Below are positions 9,201 through 16,441 of a stretch of 64,000 bases of DNA, piece after piece. The notes beneath the pieces are model-generated. The model was not told where the DNA came from. It did not search any database and was given only the letters and a program-made list of their open reading frames with translations. Positions within the stretch are counted from its first letter, which is position 1. Each line of letters opens with the position of its first letter. This stretch comes from an uncultured Christensenella sp. (GTDB lineage Bacteria > Bacillota > Clostridia > Christensenellales > Borkfalkiaceae), in assembly GCA_910583855.1 (NCBI GenBank), contig CAJTYL010000004.1, forward strand, positions 89,489 to 153,488, read 5' to 3'. A program made the position numbers and the translations under genes.

Positions 9201-11843
9201 ATTAAGCGCGCCTTAGAGATTGAAAAGGCGAGGGAGAGAATCCTGAATAGCACTTCGCTGTCCTCCAACTTCGTGGGATTTGGCGGAATAAATGAAAAGA
9301 AGCGCGAAGAGTTTTTAAAACCTCTGTACGCGCTTCACCGCCTTTGCTTGCAAACCTTTATGGACTATAATGCGGACGTGTTCAACGGCGTTTGCTGCGT
9401 TGCTTCAAGCGGAATTTTAAAGCCGCTCGTCTACGGGCTTATTGCGGCGGCGATATCTTTCACCAAGAGCGCGGACGCCTTTATGAAGACAATCAAAGCC
9501 GACAAGTCCGACTATGCCGACGCGGATATTTTTGAAACTTATACGGCAAAATGCACGTCGCTTATCGACAATATCGATATGCTTCCCGCCTGGTGCATGT
9601 ACAAAGCCACCGCCAAAAAGCTGAACGAAAGCGGACTTTCGTTCATAACCGACGCTATGGAAAACGGTAAGATTTCGGGCAAACAGATTTTATCTTCTTT
9701 CCGCAAAAACGTATACAGAAACTTTATACAGACTAATATTCCCGCTGACGATTGCCTTTCCGCGTTCTCCGCAAACGTTCTGGATGAAAGCGCGGCAAAC
9801 TATTCAATGCTTTTGGAGGAATTCGCCGCGCTCACCCGTGAAAAGATACGTGCGGACCTCATATCGCGTCTTCCCGCGCAGGAAACGGAAGGACCGCTTG
9901 CGCTTGAACTTATGTCTTTCCAGCGTCAGACGAAGGGCAGCCTTCGATCCCTTAATTTGAGGAATCTGTTTGCGGATATACCCGAGCTTTTGAAAGTCGT
10001 TGCTCCCTGTATGTTGATGAGCCCGGGGACGGTTTCGCAGTATCTTCCCGCCGACCCCGAGCTGTTCGATATAGTAATTTTCGACGAAGCTTCGCAAATC
10101 CCCACTTGCGAAGCGGTTCCCTCGCTTGCAAGGGCTAAGAGCGCCATTATAGTAGGCGATCCCAGACAGATGCCGCCCACGTCATTCTTTATAGGCACGG
10201 GACAGGACGACGACCACCCCGAGGCAGAGGATTTGGAAAGCGTTCTCGAAGACTGCCTTGCTTTGGGCATACCCGAAAAGCACTTAATTTGGCACTACCG
10301 TTCCAAGCACGAAAGTCTTATCGCTTTTTCTAACACAACGTATTATTCGAGCAAGCTTTGCACCTATCCCTCGCCCGACGCGCTGGACAGCCGCGTAAAG
10401 CTTCACTATATCGAAAACGGCGTATACGAGCGCGGCGGCGCAAAGTGCAACCGCGAGGAGGCGGAAGCGCTTGTGAAGGAAGTCGTAAGAAGGCTTAAAG
10501 ACGAAAGGCTGCGCCGTTCAAGTATGGGCATAGTGACGTTTTCAACCCCTCAGCAGGTCTACGTTGAAAAGCTGCTTGCCAAGGCGCTTGTAAAAAACGG
10601 GCTTGAAGAGGCGGCTTACGAGCGGGAAGAACCGCTGTTTATAAAAAATCTTGAAAACGTTCAGGGCGACGAAAGAGACGTAATTTTATTCTCCGTATGC
10701 TACGGTCCCGACAGAATGGGCAGGCTCTCTTTGAACTTCGGACCGCTCAACCAATTCGGCGGTTGGCGAAGGCTCAACGTTGCGGTATCCCGCGCAAGGG
10801 AAGAAATGCTTGTGTTCTCGTCGATGCGGTATTCTATGATTGATTTGGCGCGTACCACCTCGCGCGGGGTCGCGGGGCTTAAAGCCTTTTTGGAATTTGC
10901 CGAAAAGGGCAGAACGAGCGTCTCGGTACGAAGCGAGGACGTAAACGTCAACAGGCAGGGCATAGGCAAGTTTATCGCCGAAGAGCTTTCGGCGTACGGC
11001 TACGATTGCCGCGTAAACGTGGGCGTATCCGACTTTAAAATCGACGTCGGCGTTCTCGACCCCAAGAATAAGCATAACTTTGTTTTGGGAATTCTGTGCG
11101 ACGGAACAAAACAGTTCTCGGTAAAAGACCGAGCCGTTATGCAGGTGCAGGCTTTAAAGCGCACTAACTGGAACGTTTACAGACTGTATTCCATCAACTT
11201 TTTTAACAACCCCAAGCGGGAAATAAAAAAAATAAAGGAGCTTTTGGACAAGCTCACTTCTGACGGCAAGCCAACGGCTATAAACTTCAAAAAGCCGTAT
11301 CGTGCCGCCAAGCTTGAAATAAAGGAAACGGAGCCCGCATATATTTTAAGCGGAGAAAACGACGCGGAGATTATGCGAGTTATAAAAGCCGTGGTCGCGG
11401 CGGAAGAACCCGTTTCGGCGCAGTTCTTAATGAAACGCACGCTGTCCGCTTTCGGAATTTCGAAGTACGGCGTAAAGCTTGAAAGCAAGCTGCGCGCGCT
11501 TATAGACAAGTGCGCTTTTGAAAGCTGTGAAATGCTCGGCAACGAGTACTACTTTAAATCCGATAAGTTCGGCGCGTTCGACCGTTACAGGGTGGAGGAG
11601 GGGACTTCGCTCCGCTCGGCGGACGTTGATTACACTCCGTACGACGTGATTTCATTGGTTAAGGGAATACTGCTAAACCGCGTAAGCGTATACGCGGACG
11701 AGCTTATACCCGCCGTCTTAAAAGAACTTAAAGTTCCACGCTCTTCGGATAAACTCGTGTCATTCGTCCATGCCTGTATTGACGAGGGCGCGTCGAAAGG
11801 GCTGTTTATAAGAAGTATATCGGATAAAATATCGTTGGCGTAA
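6222..11843 (+). CDS. Giant DUF4011-type superfamily 1 helicase with C-terminal nuclease-like domain
   Basis: A 1,873-residue soluble protein. An N-terminal beta-rich region of about 120 residues precedes the DUF4011 signature NWQRRLLDLSLKNNLLNFR near residue 375. The helicase core has Walker A HGPPGTGKS (about 668) and Walker B FDEASQIPTCEA (about 1286) with GDPRQMPP, and a long helical insert separates the two. NVQGDERDVI and NVAVSRAR give the last helicase motifs. Around residues 1590-1670 is a restriction-endonuclease-like (MTES_1575-type) domain (KIDVGVLDP, LGILCDGTKQF), then a DUF3320-like tail. The usual acidic residue of the nuclease GIECDG motif is Leu here. COG1112-type helicases occur in anti-phage systems such as Mokosh, but nothing nearby proves a defence role. 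It is monocistronic, ending at a strong terminator. Confidence 0.85.
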   Translation: MATKTKKPVEIFEIEGETLDSVSYATYYCRQPLFTSFKIFNRDTENATDVTVRVKGSTALIVPAEIHVEEIPHESSVEVVPQNILNPKYLAEIEEPESCTVQVELTCGKDAVCTLEADVQALPIDCWCGLSGNVETLASFVRPKIADCQKILAEAGLQLKTWGYSSEFAGYSGTDKNGVRNAVASVFSAIRRLSIDRGGDCDLSGITSVGDATEVVKNKTATPLELAVFAASCFEATKLNPVIIVGKSRICAGVWLYESCFSSAVEDDMQLLEKYITEGVNNLTLFDVEDLFAHRNASYTTSEAHAREKLQTGELEFCIDVKRCRIGGLFPLPLKVKTEKGYELLADRQLSFDEKPAEFIDAGKYDYDKGVSKEANWQRRLLDLSLKNNLLNFRYSRECLHLLCADLASFCEKIDQKGKFTLLANATPVPDAVYFGENNAVRNMAELIEIEMKSGKIRCIASPDALTETATTLIRKSRSAEEETGAKTLYLALGFLKWRGEDDGEDRYAPIALLPVALKRMKTQGAFLEAGEEYEVNTTLLEFLKRSFGIDVRGVEGKGLSPKEIIAVFRAKTANMKGWMVYEDVYLSQFTFARYAMWADVKNNIKNLAKNPLIASLMSNANKLAENKLTGVSEDDADPCAVLTPLPCDSAQYSAVAESAKGTTFVLHGPPGTGKSQTITNIIANAVDKGKRVLFVAEKQAALQVVKKRLCDIGIGDFCLELHSGKTTDKAEIIRNIETTLLLKSDTDGDKFSDAGTRIKDVRDTLRAPLDALHKKRRLGLSVYEGIVYYLQNKSAPELMNIESTFYDSLTKQKLEDFENMLMAAQAAAKECGGVYRSPFTEVRLTECDENAKRAVVCAAEVLLAEIKHLKNYLGLFLDTFKQKTSKFTRAKLENLLKIAGVLRDGTLKEFFECDEEKLYTFYNANLRYDSECKHWYKHFKVLPDFGKFADDIEKEIDNWGENYRSSRTLLNVIKRINRCAAQPVKEKDELEWIKRALEIEKARERILNSTSLSSNFVGFGGINEKKREEFLKPLYALHRLCLQTFMDYNADVFNGVCCVASSGILKPLVYGLIAAAISFTKSADAFMKTIKADKSDYADADIFETYTAKCTSLIDNIDMLPAWCMYKATAKKLNESGLSFITDAMENGKISGKQILSSFRKNVYRNFIQTNIPADDCLSAFSANVLDESAANYSMLLEEFAALTREKIRADLISRLPAQETEGPLALELMSFQRQTKGSLRSLNLRNLFADIPELLKVVAPCMLMSPGTVSQYLPADPELFDIVIFDEASQIPTCEAVPSLARAKSAIIVGDPRQMPPTSFFIGTGQDDDHPEAEDLESVLEDCLALGIPEKHLIWHYRSKHESLIAFSNTTYYSSKLCTYPSPDALDSRVKLHYIENGVYERGGAKCNREEAEALVKEVVRRLKDERLRRSSMGIVTFSTPQQVYVEKLLAKALVKNGLEEAAYEREEPLFIKNLENVQGDERDVILFSVCYGPDRMGRLSLNFGPLNQFGGWRRLNVAVSRAREEMLVFSSMRYSMIDLARTTSRGVAGLKAFLEFAEKGRTSVSVRSEDVNVNRQGIGKFIAEELSAYGYDCRVNVGVSDFKIDVGVLDPKNKHNFVLGILCDGTKQFSVKDRAVMQVQALKRTNWNVYRLYSINFFNNPKREIKKIKELLDKLTSDGKPTAINFKKPYRAAKLEIKETEPAYILSGENDAEIMRVIKAVVAAEEPVSAQFLMKRTLSAFGISKYGVKLESKLRALIDKCAFESCEMLGNEYYFKSDKFGAFDRYRVEEGTSLRSADVDYTPYDVISLVKGILLNRVSVYADELIPAVLKELKVPRSSDKLVSFVHACIDEGASKGLFIRSISDKISLA

Positions 11844-11894
11844 GCGTTCGTGTAACACCGCGCGTAATTTTCCGTAAACGTTATCAATCCAATT

Positions 11895-11929
11895 AAAGCT
11901 GCCGCGACGGTTAAGTCGCGGCAGCTTTT
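11895..11929 (+). terminator. Intrinsic terminator
   Basis: A perfect 14-bp stem AAAGCTGCCGCGAC / GTCGCGGCAGCTTT with a 6-nt loop and T-tail closes the giant helicase gene. Confidence 0.93.
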
Positions 11930-12002
11930 GCCGTCAAACAATGAACTCGGTTAATTTTTGAAGAATTTTTTCACAAATCGCTCAAAAAATTTTCACAATT
12001 TA

Positions 12003-12032
12003 TTGACATAAGAAATAGATTAGTGATACAAT
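12003..12032 (+). promoter_or_regulatory. Promoter of the zinc-ribbon membrane protein gene
   Basis: TTGACA (12003-12008), an 18-bp spacer and TACAAT (12027-12032) preceded by TGA (extended -10). A leader of about 120 nt follows. Confidence 0.75.
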
Positions 12033-12067
12033 ATTTTCATAAAACGATCGGGAATTTTAATTTAGTT

Positions 12068-12107
12068 AACCCCCGCGGGGGTTTATTGTTTACAGAGTAA
12101 ACAATAA
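12068..12107 (+). promoter_or_regulatory. Twin hairpins in the leader of the zinc-ribbon membrane protein gene
   Basis: Two adjacent inverted repeats lie between promoter and ribosome binding site. The first is CCCCC-GC-GGGGG (12070-12081). The second is a perfect 12-bp arm pair, TTTATTGTTTAC and GTAAACAATAAA, around AGA (about 12081-12107). They may be an attenuator, an RNA stabiliser or, for the AT-rich one, a repressor operator; the sequence does not decide. Confidence 0.5.
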
Positions 12108-12158
12108 AAAACATTTAATTGATTTAATTTTGTCGGTGAGAAATAAGGAGAAAAAAAG

Positions 12159-12965
12159 ATGTTCTGTACAAACTGTGGTAAAGAAATCGACGACAAAGCG
12201 GTAATTTGTCCTAATTGCGGCGTACCTACCGAAAATTACAACAAAACTGTCGCTACCGAGGCGGGCGTTGCCCAGGATCCCAACAGCAACGGGTCTAGGT
12301 TTACGGGCGGCGCGTTTGCAAATGCGTTCATCGGTTGGCTGTCGGCGCTCGTCGGTATTCTCACGCTGGGGCTTTGCTACCCCTTTATGATGTGTTGGAG
12401 AGAGAGTTGGATGGCTAAGCACACCTACGTAAACGGCAGACAGCTTGTCTTCGACGGCAACGGCGCTCAGCTCTGGGCAAGGTTTATGTTGTGGGTGATT
12501 TTATCCGTTATAACTTTCGGCATTTATTACATAGTATGCGCAAAAGTCGCTATAGAAAAATGGAGAACCAAGCACACTCATTTTGCCGACAGCTCAGAAA
12601 CGAAAGACGAGAACGACAAGAGCCTTTCCAAATTCGACGGCAAATGGTATCAACTCCTCGGCGTAAACCTTTTGACGGGTTTCGTAACGCTTATCACCTT
12701 AAGCTTCGGTTACTATTGGGCACACTGCTACAGGCAGAGATGGTTATATAAGCACAAGACTATCGACGGATTGGAGCTCGGATTTGACGGTAAGGCAATA
12801 CAGTATTTCGGCAAAAGAGTGCTGTGGACGCTACTTACGATTATCACCTTCGGCATCTACGCGTTCTGGCTTAAAGTTAACTCCGTTAAGTGGACCGTAT
12901 CCCACACCTTAATCAAGGGACCCAAGGATGCAACCGAAGTTGTAGACGCAAACGCTGTAGCTTAA
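12159..12965 (+). CDS. Zinc-ribbon, DUF898-like membrane protein
   Basis: A 268-residue protein starting with a zinc ribbon (CTNCGK, then CPNCG about 18 residues on) followed by two tandem copies of a membrane domain. Each copy has two hydrophobic segments and a shared cytoplasmic motif. Copy 1 has WRESWMAKHTYVNGR, FDGNGAQLW and VITFGIYYI. Copy 2 has YRQRWLYKHKTIDG, FDGKAIQYF and IITFGIYAF. That duplication is typical of DUF898 (YjgN-like) proteins, whose function is unknown. The ATG follows a good AAGGAG at about 12144-12149. It is a single-gene unit with its own promoter and a shared convergent terminator. Confidence 0.75.
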   Translation: MFCTNCGKEIDDKAVICPNCGVPTENYNKTVATEAGVAQDPNSNGSRFTGGAFANAFIGWLSALVGILTLGLCYPFMMCWRESWMAKHTYVNGRQLVFDGNGAQLWARFMLWVILSVITFGIYYIVCAKVAIEKWRTKHTHFADSSETKDENDKSLSKFDGKWYQLLGVNLLTGFVTLITLSFGYYWAHCYRQRWLYKHKTIDGLELGFDGKAIQYFGKRVLWTLLTIITFGIYAFWLKVNSVKWTVSHTLIKGPKDATEVVDANAVA

Positions 12966-12985
12966 GAATTATTCGGATTAATAAT

Positions 12986-13020
12986 ACCGCCCCCGACGGT
13001 TTGACGTCTGGGGCGGTTTC
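12986..13020. terminator. Bidirectional terminator between convergent genes
   Basis: ACCGCCCC-GACG pairs with CGTC-GGGGCGGT around GTTTGA, with one mismatch. It lies between the plus-strand membrane protein gene and the minus-strand dapB and can serve both. Confidence 0.75.
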
Positions 13021-13033
13021 GTATGCGTAACGC

Positions 13034-13786
13034 TTATAAATTTTCAAGCACGTCGTTCATATCGTACTTGCCTGCGGGTTTTCCTGCGAGCCACTTTGCC
13101 GCGCGGATTGCGCCGACCGCGAAAACCTTTTTCGAGCGCGCGGAGTGGGAAAGGGTTATAATCTCGTCTTCGCCCGCAAACATAACCTCGTGTTCGCCCA
13201 CGATATTCCCGCCGCGCACGGCGTGAACGCCTATTTCTTTGCCGCGCTTGCCTACGATACCTTCACGCCCGTTTATAACGGGCTTGCTGTCCCCGAAGGC
13301 GGAGCTTGCGCTCTCCGCAAGCATCAGCGCCGTGCCGGACGGCGCGTCAACCTTTTGGTTGTGGTGCCGTTCTATAATTTCTATATCAAAGCTTACGCCA
13401 AGCGTTGCGGCGGTTCTTTTTACCAATTTAACCAGCAGGTTAATTCCAAGAGAAAAATTACCCGTCTTGAATACGGCAATCTTTTTAGCCGTTTCGTCAA
13501 TTAATTTCAGGTCGTCCGCGGAATATCCCGTCGACGCAAGAACAACGGGAATATTATTTTTAACCGCCCAGCTAAGTTCGCTTTTTAAAACGGCGGGGGA
13601 GGAGAAGTCTATTATCACGTCAACCTTTTCTTTAACGTAAGCAAATGCGCAGTAAACGGGGATTTTTTGCCCGTCTGTATTCAAATCCACGCCGCACACG
13701 GCGCAAATCTCGCCGTCGTTTTCCATAAGAGTGACTAAGTTTTGTCCCATTTTGCCGTTAATTCCGCAAATCAATGCGTTAATCAT
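13034..13786 (-). CDS. dapB: 4-hydroxy-tetrahydrodipicolinate reductase
   Basis: NAD(P)H-dependent reduction in the diaminopimelate/lysine pathway. The 250-residue protein has an N-terminal Rossmann motif (ICGINGKMGQ), VIDFSSPA, the STGY segment, and the catalytic/substrate motif ERHHNQKVDAPSGTA with the conserved His-His and Lys. Its length is normal. The start overlaps the dapA stop (ATGA, 13783-13786), so translation is probably coupled. It is the last gene of the riboswitch-controlled lysine operon. Confidence 0.97.
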   Translation of the reverse strand: MINALICGINGKMGQNLVTLMENDGEICAVCGVDLNTDGQKIPVYCAFAYVKEKVDVIIDFSSPAVLKSELSWAVKNNIPVVLASTGYSADDLKLIDETAKKIAVFKTGNFSLGINLLVKLVKRTAATLGVSFDIEIIERHHNQKVDAPSGTALMLAESASSAFGDSKPVINGREGIVGKRGKEIGVHAVRGGNIVGEHEVMFAGEDEIITLSHSARSKKVFAVGAIRAAKWLAGKPAGKYDMNDVLENL

Positions 13787-14670
13787 ACGCCTTTCAACCC
13801 TGCCCTTTTTATTTCTCTTTGTAAAATTTCCTTGTTTTTGTCCTCAAGCTCGGTTAGCGGCGGACGCGGAACGCCCGCGTTGAAGCCCAGCATATTGTAT
13901 GCCGCCTTGACAGGTATAGGGTTCACTTCCAAAAAGCACGCGTCCTCCAAGGGGAGGAGGAAATCCTGAACGGCGTTCGCTTCGTCAAGCTTGTTTTGTT
14001 TCACTAAGTCGTACATCTTTTTAACGAGCGCCGGCGCAACGTTTGAAGTTACGGAAATAAGCCCGACGCCGCCCACTGCAAGCATCGGCAAATTCAGGAA
14101 ATCCTCTCCCGAATACAAATCCATTTTGCCGCGTATGCGCCTTATGGTTTCGCACACCTGCGCCATATCGCCGCTGGCTTCTTTTATACCTGCCATATTG
14201 GGAATGTCCGCAAGCTTTTCAACCGTTTCGGGAAGAATATTGACCGCCGTGCGCGATGGCACGTTGTATGCGATAACGGGGATTTTTACAGCGTCGCATA
14301 TGGTTTTGTAGTATTCGTAAAGCCCCTTTTGCGTGCATTTGTTGTAGTAAGGGGTAACGACGAGCACTCCGTCCGCACCCAGCTTTTCCGCCCGAACGGA
14401 GTGTTTTACGGCTTTAGCCGTATCGTTGCTGCCCGTTCCTACGATAATTTTAATTCTGCCCGCAGCCTTTTTAACGGCGTACTTAATCGTTTCAACCTTT
14501 TCTTCTTCCGTCATGGTAGCGGGCTCGCCCGTGGTGCCGAGCACTACTAAGCCGTCCGCGCCGCCAGCGATTTGGAATTCAATCATCTTGCCGAACTCTT
14601 CAAGGTTCACGCCGCCTTCAGTAAAGGGGGTTATCATTGCGGTGATTATGCCGTTACAAAAGCCAACCAT
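13783..14670 (-). CDS. dapA: 4-hydroxy-tetrahydrodipicolinate synthase
   Basis: Condenses pyruvate with aspartate semialdehyde, the first lysine-specific step. The 295-residue TIM-barrel enzyme shows GTTGEPATMTEEEK (Thr-Thr of the proton relay), AYNVPSRTAVNI (Tyr of the triad) and GIKEASGD with the Schiff-base Lys. It lies downstream of asd, separated by repeat copy 2, and overlaps dapB by four bases. AGAG just upstream of the ATG is a plausible ribosome site. Confidence 0.97.
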   Translation of the reverse strand: MVGFCNGIITAMITPFTEGGVNLEEFGKMIEFQIAGGADGLVVLGTTGEPATMTEEEKVETIKYAVKKAAGRIKIIVGTGSNDTAKAVKHSVRAEKLGADGVLVVTPYYNKCTQKGLYEYYKTICDAVKIPVIAYNVPSRTAVNILPETVEKLADIPNMAGIKEASGDMAQVCETIRRIRGKMDLYSGEDFLNLPMLAVGGVGLISVTSNVAPALVKKMYDLVKQNKLDEANAVQDFLLPLEDACFLEVNPIPVKAAYNMLGFNAGVPRPPLTELEDKNKEILQREIKRAGLKGV

Positions 14671-14681
14671 ATTTCTCTCCC

Positions 14682-14803
14682 AAAATTGCGTATATACTTC
14701 GCAATACGGCGTTGCGCTATGGCAACTTTCAGTTGCTTACGACAAAATAAGCTCCTTCAAGTTTTCCTCACGCGCCTTGTCTTGCTCGCATCTGCGCAAT
14801 TTT
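14682..14803. repeat. Structured intergenic repeat, copy 2
   Basis: Full-length copy between asd and dapA. The terminal arms AAAATTGCG (14682-14690) and CGCAATTTT (14795-14803) are perfect complements but differ in sequence from copy 1, a compensatory change. Internal landmarks are GCAATACGGCGTTG, the GCTTAC...AAGC hairpin and CGCCTTGTCTTGC. By its asymmetric landmarks it points along the plus strand, opposite to the flanking genes. Confidence 0.8.
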
Positions 14804-14847
14804 TAATTTTTGTTTTTATTTATTCCGTTTTTCAAAAATTTGTGAAC

Positions 14848-15924
14848 TTAGCCGAAGTATCCCTTCGCCGCTAAAAGCTCGGCCAAAAGCACTGCGCCGC
14901 CCGCCGCGCCGCGAAGGGTGTTGTGTGAAAAGCCGATAAATTTATAATCGTATACGCTATCCTCTCTCAGCCTTCCTGCGCAAACCGCCATTCCGCCCTC
15001 TGAATTCCTGTCAAGAGCGGGCTGGGGGCGGTCGTCCTCGTCAAAGTAGTGCAGAAACTGCTTAGGCGCGGAGGGGAGAGCAAGCCTTTGCGGTTCGCCA
15101 GAAAATTCCTTCCACGCCTTCAAAATTTCTTCCCTTGAAGGCTTTTTTGCAAATCTGACGAAGCAAGCCGCCGTATGCCCGTCGGATACGGGCACTCTCA
15201 GGCACTGAGCCGTAATCTTTGGCGCGGCGGCGGGCACGATTTCGCTCCCGCGTATTTCGCCCCAAATTTTCAAAGGTTCTTTCTCGCTTTTTTCCTCTTC
15301 TCCGCCGATATAGGGAATAACGTTGTCAAGTATTTCGGGCATCGTTTCAAAGGTTTTGCCCGCGCCCGATATCGCCTGATAGGTGCAGACGGCAACTTCT
15401 TTTATCCCGAATTTTTTCAAAGGATGCAAAAGGGGTACGTAGGACTGCAACGAGCAGTTGCTTTTTACCGCGATAAATCCGCGTTTGGCGCCCAAACGCT
15501 TACGTTGCGCCTTAATGATTTCAAGGTGTTCAGCGTTGACTTCGGGTATAATCATCGGCACGTCGCCCGTCGCGCGGTGCGCCGAATTATTTGAAACTAT
15601 CGGGCATTCGAGCTTTGCGTATGAATATTCAAGCTCTTTAAGCTCGTCCTTTTTCATATTCACGGCGCAAAAGCAAAAGTCAACCTCTTTTGCGATTTTC
15701 TCCCTGTCAGCCGTCGCGTCGTATACGGTCATATCCGCGTATTTTTCGGGCATAGCGGGGGAGAGGTGCCACTTTTTAACCGCGTCCTTGTACTTTTTGC
15801 CCGCAGAATTTGCGGAGGCGGCAAGGCGTTTTACTTCAAACCAAGGGTGGTTTGCAAGAAGAAGTAAAAATCTTTGTCCGACCATTCCCGTAGCTCCGAT
15901 TATTCCCACATTAAACTTTCTCAT
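14848..15924 (-). CDS. asd: Aspartate-semialdehyde dehydrogenase
   Basis: Reduces aspartyl phosphate to aspartate semialdehyde, feeding lysine, threonine and methionine synthesis. The 358-residue protein has GIIGATGMVGQRF (NADP-binding), the active-site Cys in VKSNCSLQS and SDGHTAACFVRF in the dimerisation domain. Length and motifs fit the archaeal/fungal-type branch rather than the E. coli type. GGGAG precedes the ATG. It is the first gene behind the lysine riboswitch and its terminator, so excess lysine should shut off asd-dapA-dapB together. Confidence 0.95.
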   Translation of the reverse strand: MRKFNVGIIGATGMVGQRFLLLLANHPWFEVKRLAASANSAGKKYKDAVKKWHLSPAMPEKYADMTVYDATADREKIAKEVDFCFCAVNMKKDELKELEYSYAKLECPIVSNNSAHRATGDVPMIIPEVNAEHLEIIKAQRKRLGAKRGFIAVKSNCSLQSYVPLLHPLKKFGIKEVAVCTYQAISGAGKTFETMPEILDNVIPYIGGEEEKSEKEPLKIWGEIRGSEIVPAAAPKITAQCLRVPVSDGHTAACFVRFAKKPSREEILKAWKEFSGEPQRLALPSAPKQFLHYFDEDDRPQPALDRNSEGGMAVCAGRLREDSVYDYKFIGFSHNTLRGAAGGAVLLAELLAAKGYFG

Positions 15925-15935
15925 TTATTACTCCC

Positions 15936-15962
15936 AAAAATAAAAGACAGTGCGTTGCACTG
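15936..15962 (-). terminator. Terminator of the lysine riboswitch (expression platform)
   Basis: On the minus strand GGCAGTGC-AAC-GCACTGTC is followed by TTTTATTTTT and only then by the asd ribosome site. An upstream stretch, AAGTGTTGCGC (about 15988-15998), can pair imperfectly with the stem and is a candidate antiterminator; that part is inference. Confidence 0.75.
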
Positions 15963-16009
15963 CCGAGGAAATCGTTAAAGGCATTAGCGCAACACTTAAC
16001 TCCCACATA

Positions 16010-16115
16010 GCATTAACTTTGCAATACGGCGTTGCGCTACGGCAACTTTCAGCCGCTTACGCTAAGTAAGCTACTTCAAGTTTTACTCACGCACCTCGTA
16101 TTGCTTGTTTCTTCT
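16010..16115. repeat. Structured intergenic repeat, copy 3, inside the lysine leader
   Basis: The core GCAATACGGCGTTGCGCTACGG, the covarying hairpin GCTTAC-N5-GTAAGC (about 16055-16071) and CTCGTATTGCTTGTTTCT match copy 2 closely, but the ATATAA and TCTCTGCG ends are altered. Its arms GCAATACG and CGTATTGC pair perfectly. It lies between the riboswitch core and the asd terminator. Confidence 0.75.
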
Positions 16116-16280
16116 AAGCGGGCAAATGACAGTCGCAAGGGTATTAACCCGTGCGCCCGACGCGGTTTAAAGGCAGACCGCATCTCGGCGGAGGCGCCCT
16201 TTCGGCGCGGCGTATATAGCGGAATTGCCTTTTCAATTCCTCAGCCGCGGCTAATTATGCCCGTCCGCTCCTCTAAATGC
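16112..16280 (-). ncRNA. Lysine riboswitch
   Basis: Read on the minus strand, the leader has the lysine-aptamer landmarks in order. These are TTAGAGGAGCGG at the 5' side, a P2 that closes as GCGGA.../...TCCGC, CCGAGA, a P3 hairpin GCGGT.../ACCGC, P4 GCACGGG-TTAATA-CCCTTGC and the conserved GACTGTCA. P1 and P5 are not cleanly drawn because repeat copy 3 begins there. It sits upstream of asd-dapA-dapB with a terminator before the first start codon, so it should repress when lysine binds. Confidence 0.88.
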
Positions 16281-16286
16281 AAGGCA

Positions 16287-16315
16287 ATTTTAACATAAAA
16301 AAAACTTAAAGTAAA
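16287..16315 (-). promoter_or_regulatory. Promoter of the lysine operon
   Basis: On the minus strand TTTACT (16310-16315), a 17-bp spacer and TAAAAT (16287-16292) preceded by TGT, an extended -10. Transcription should begin near 16280, at the 5' edge of the riboswitch. Confidence 0.7.
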
Positions 16316-16370
16316 GTTATTTATACGCCAAAAATTTATTTGTTTATATTCCCAACGCGACAAAAACTGT

Positions 16371-16399
16371 TTGACACCTTTCAATTAATAGTGTAAAAT
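16371..16399 (+). promoter_or_regulatory. Promoter of the surface-protein gene
   Basis: TTGACA (16371-16376), a 17-bp spacer and TAAAAT (16394-16399). The leader is about 35 nt with no clear Shine-Dalgarno before the ATG at 16442. Confidence 0.75.
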
Positions 16400-16441
16400 A
16401 AACAGGTACAAATTGAAATTTTATCTATGGACGTTTGAAAT

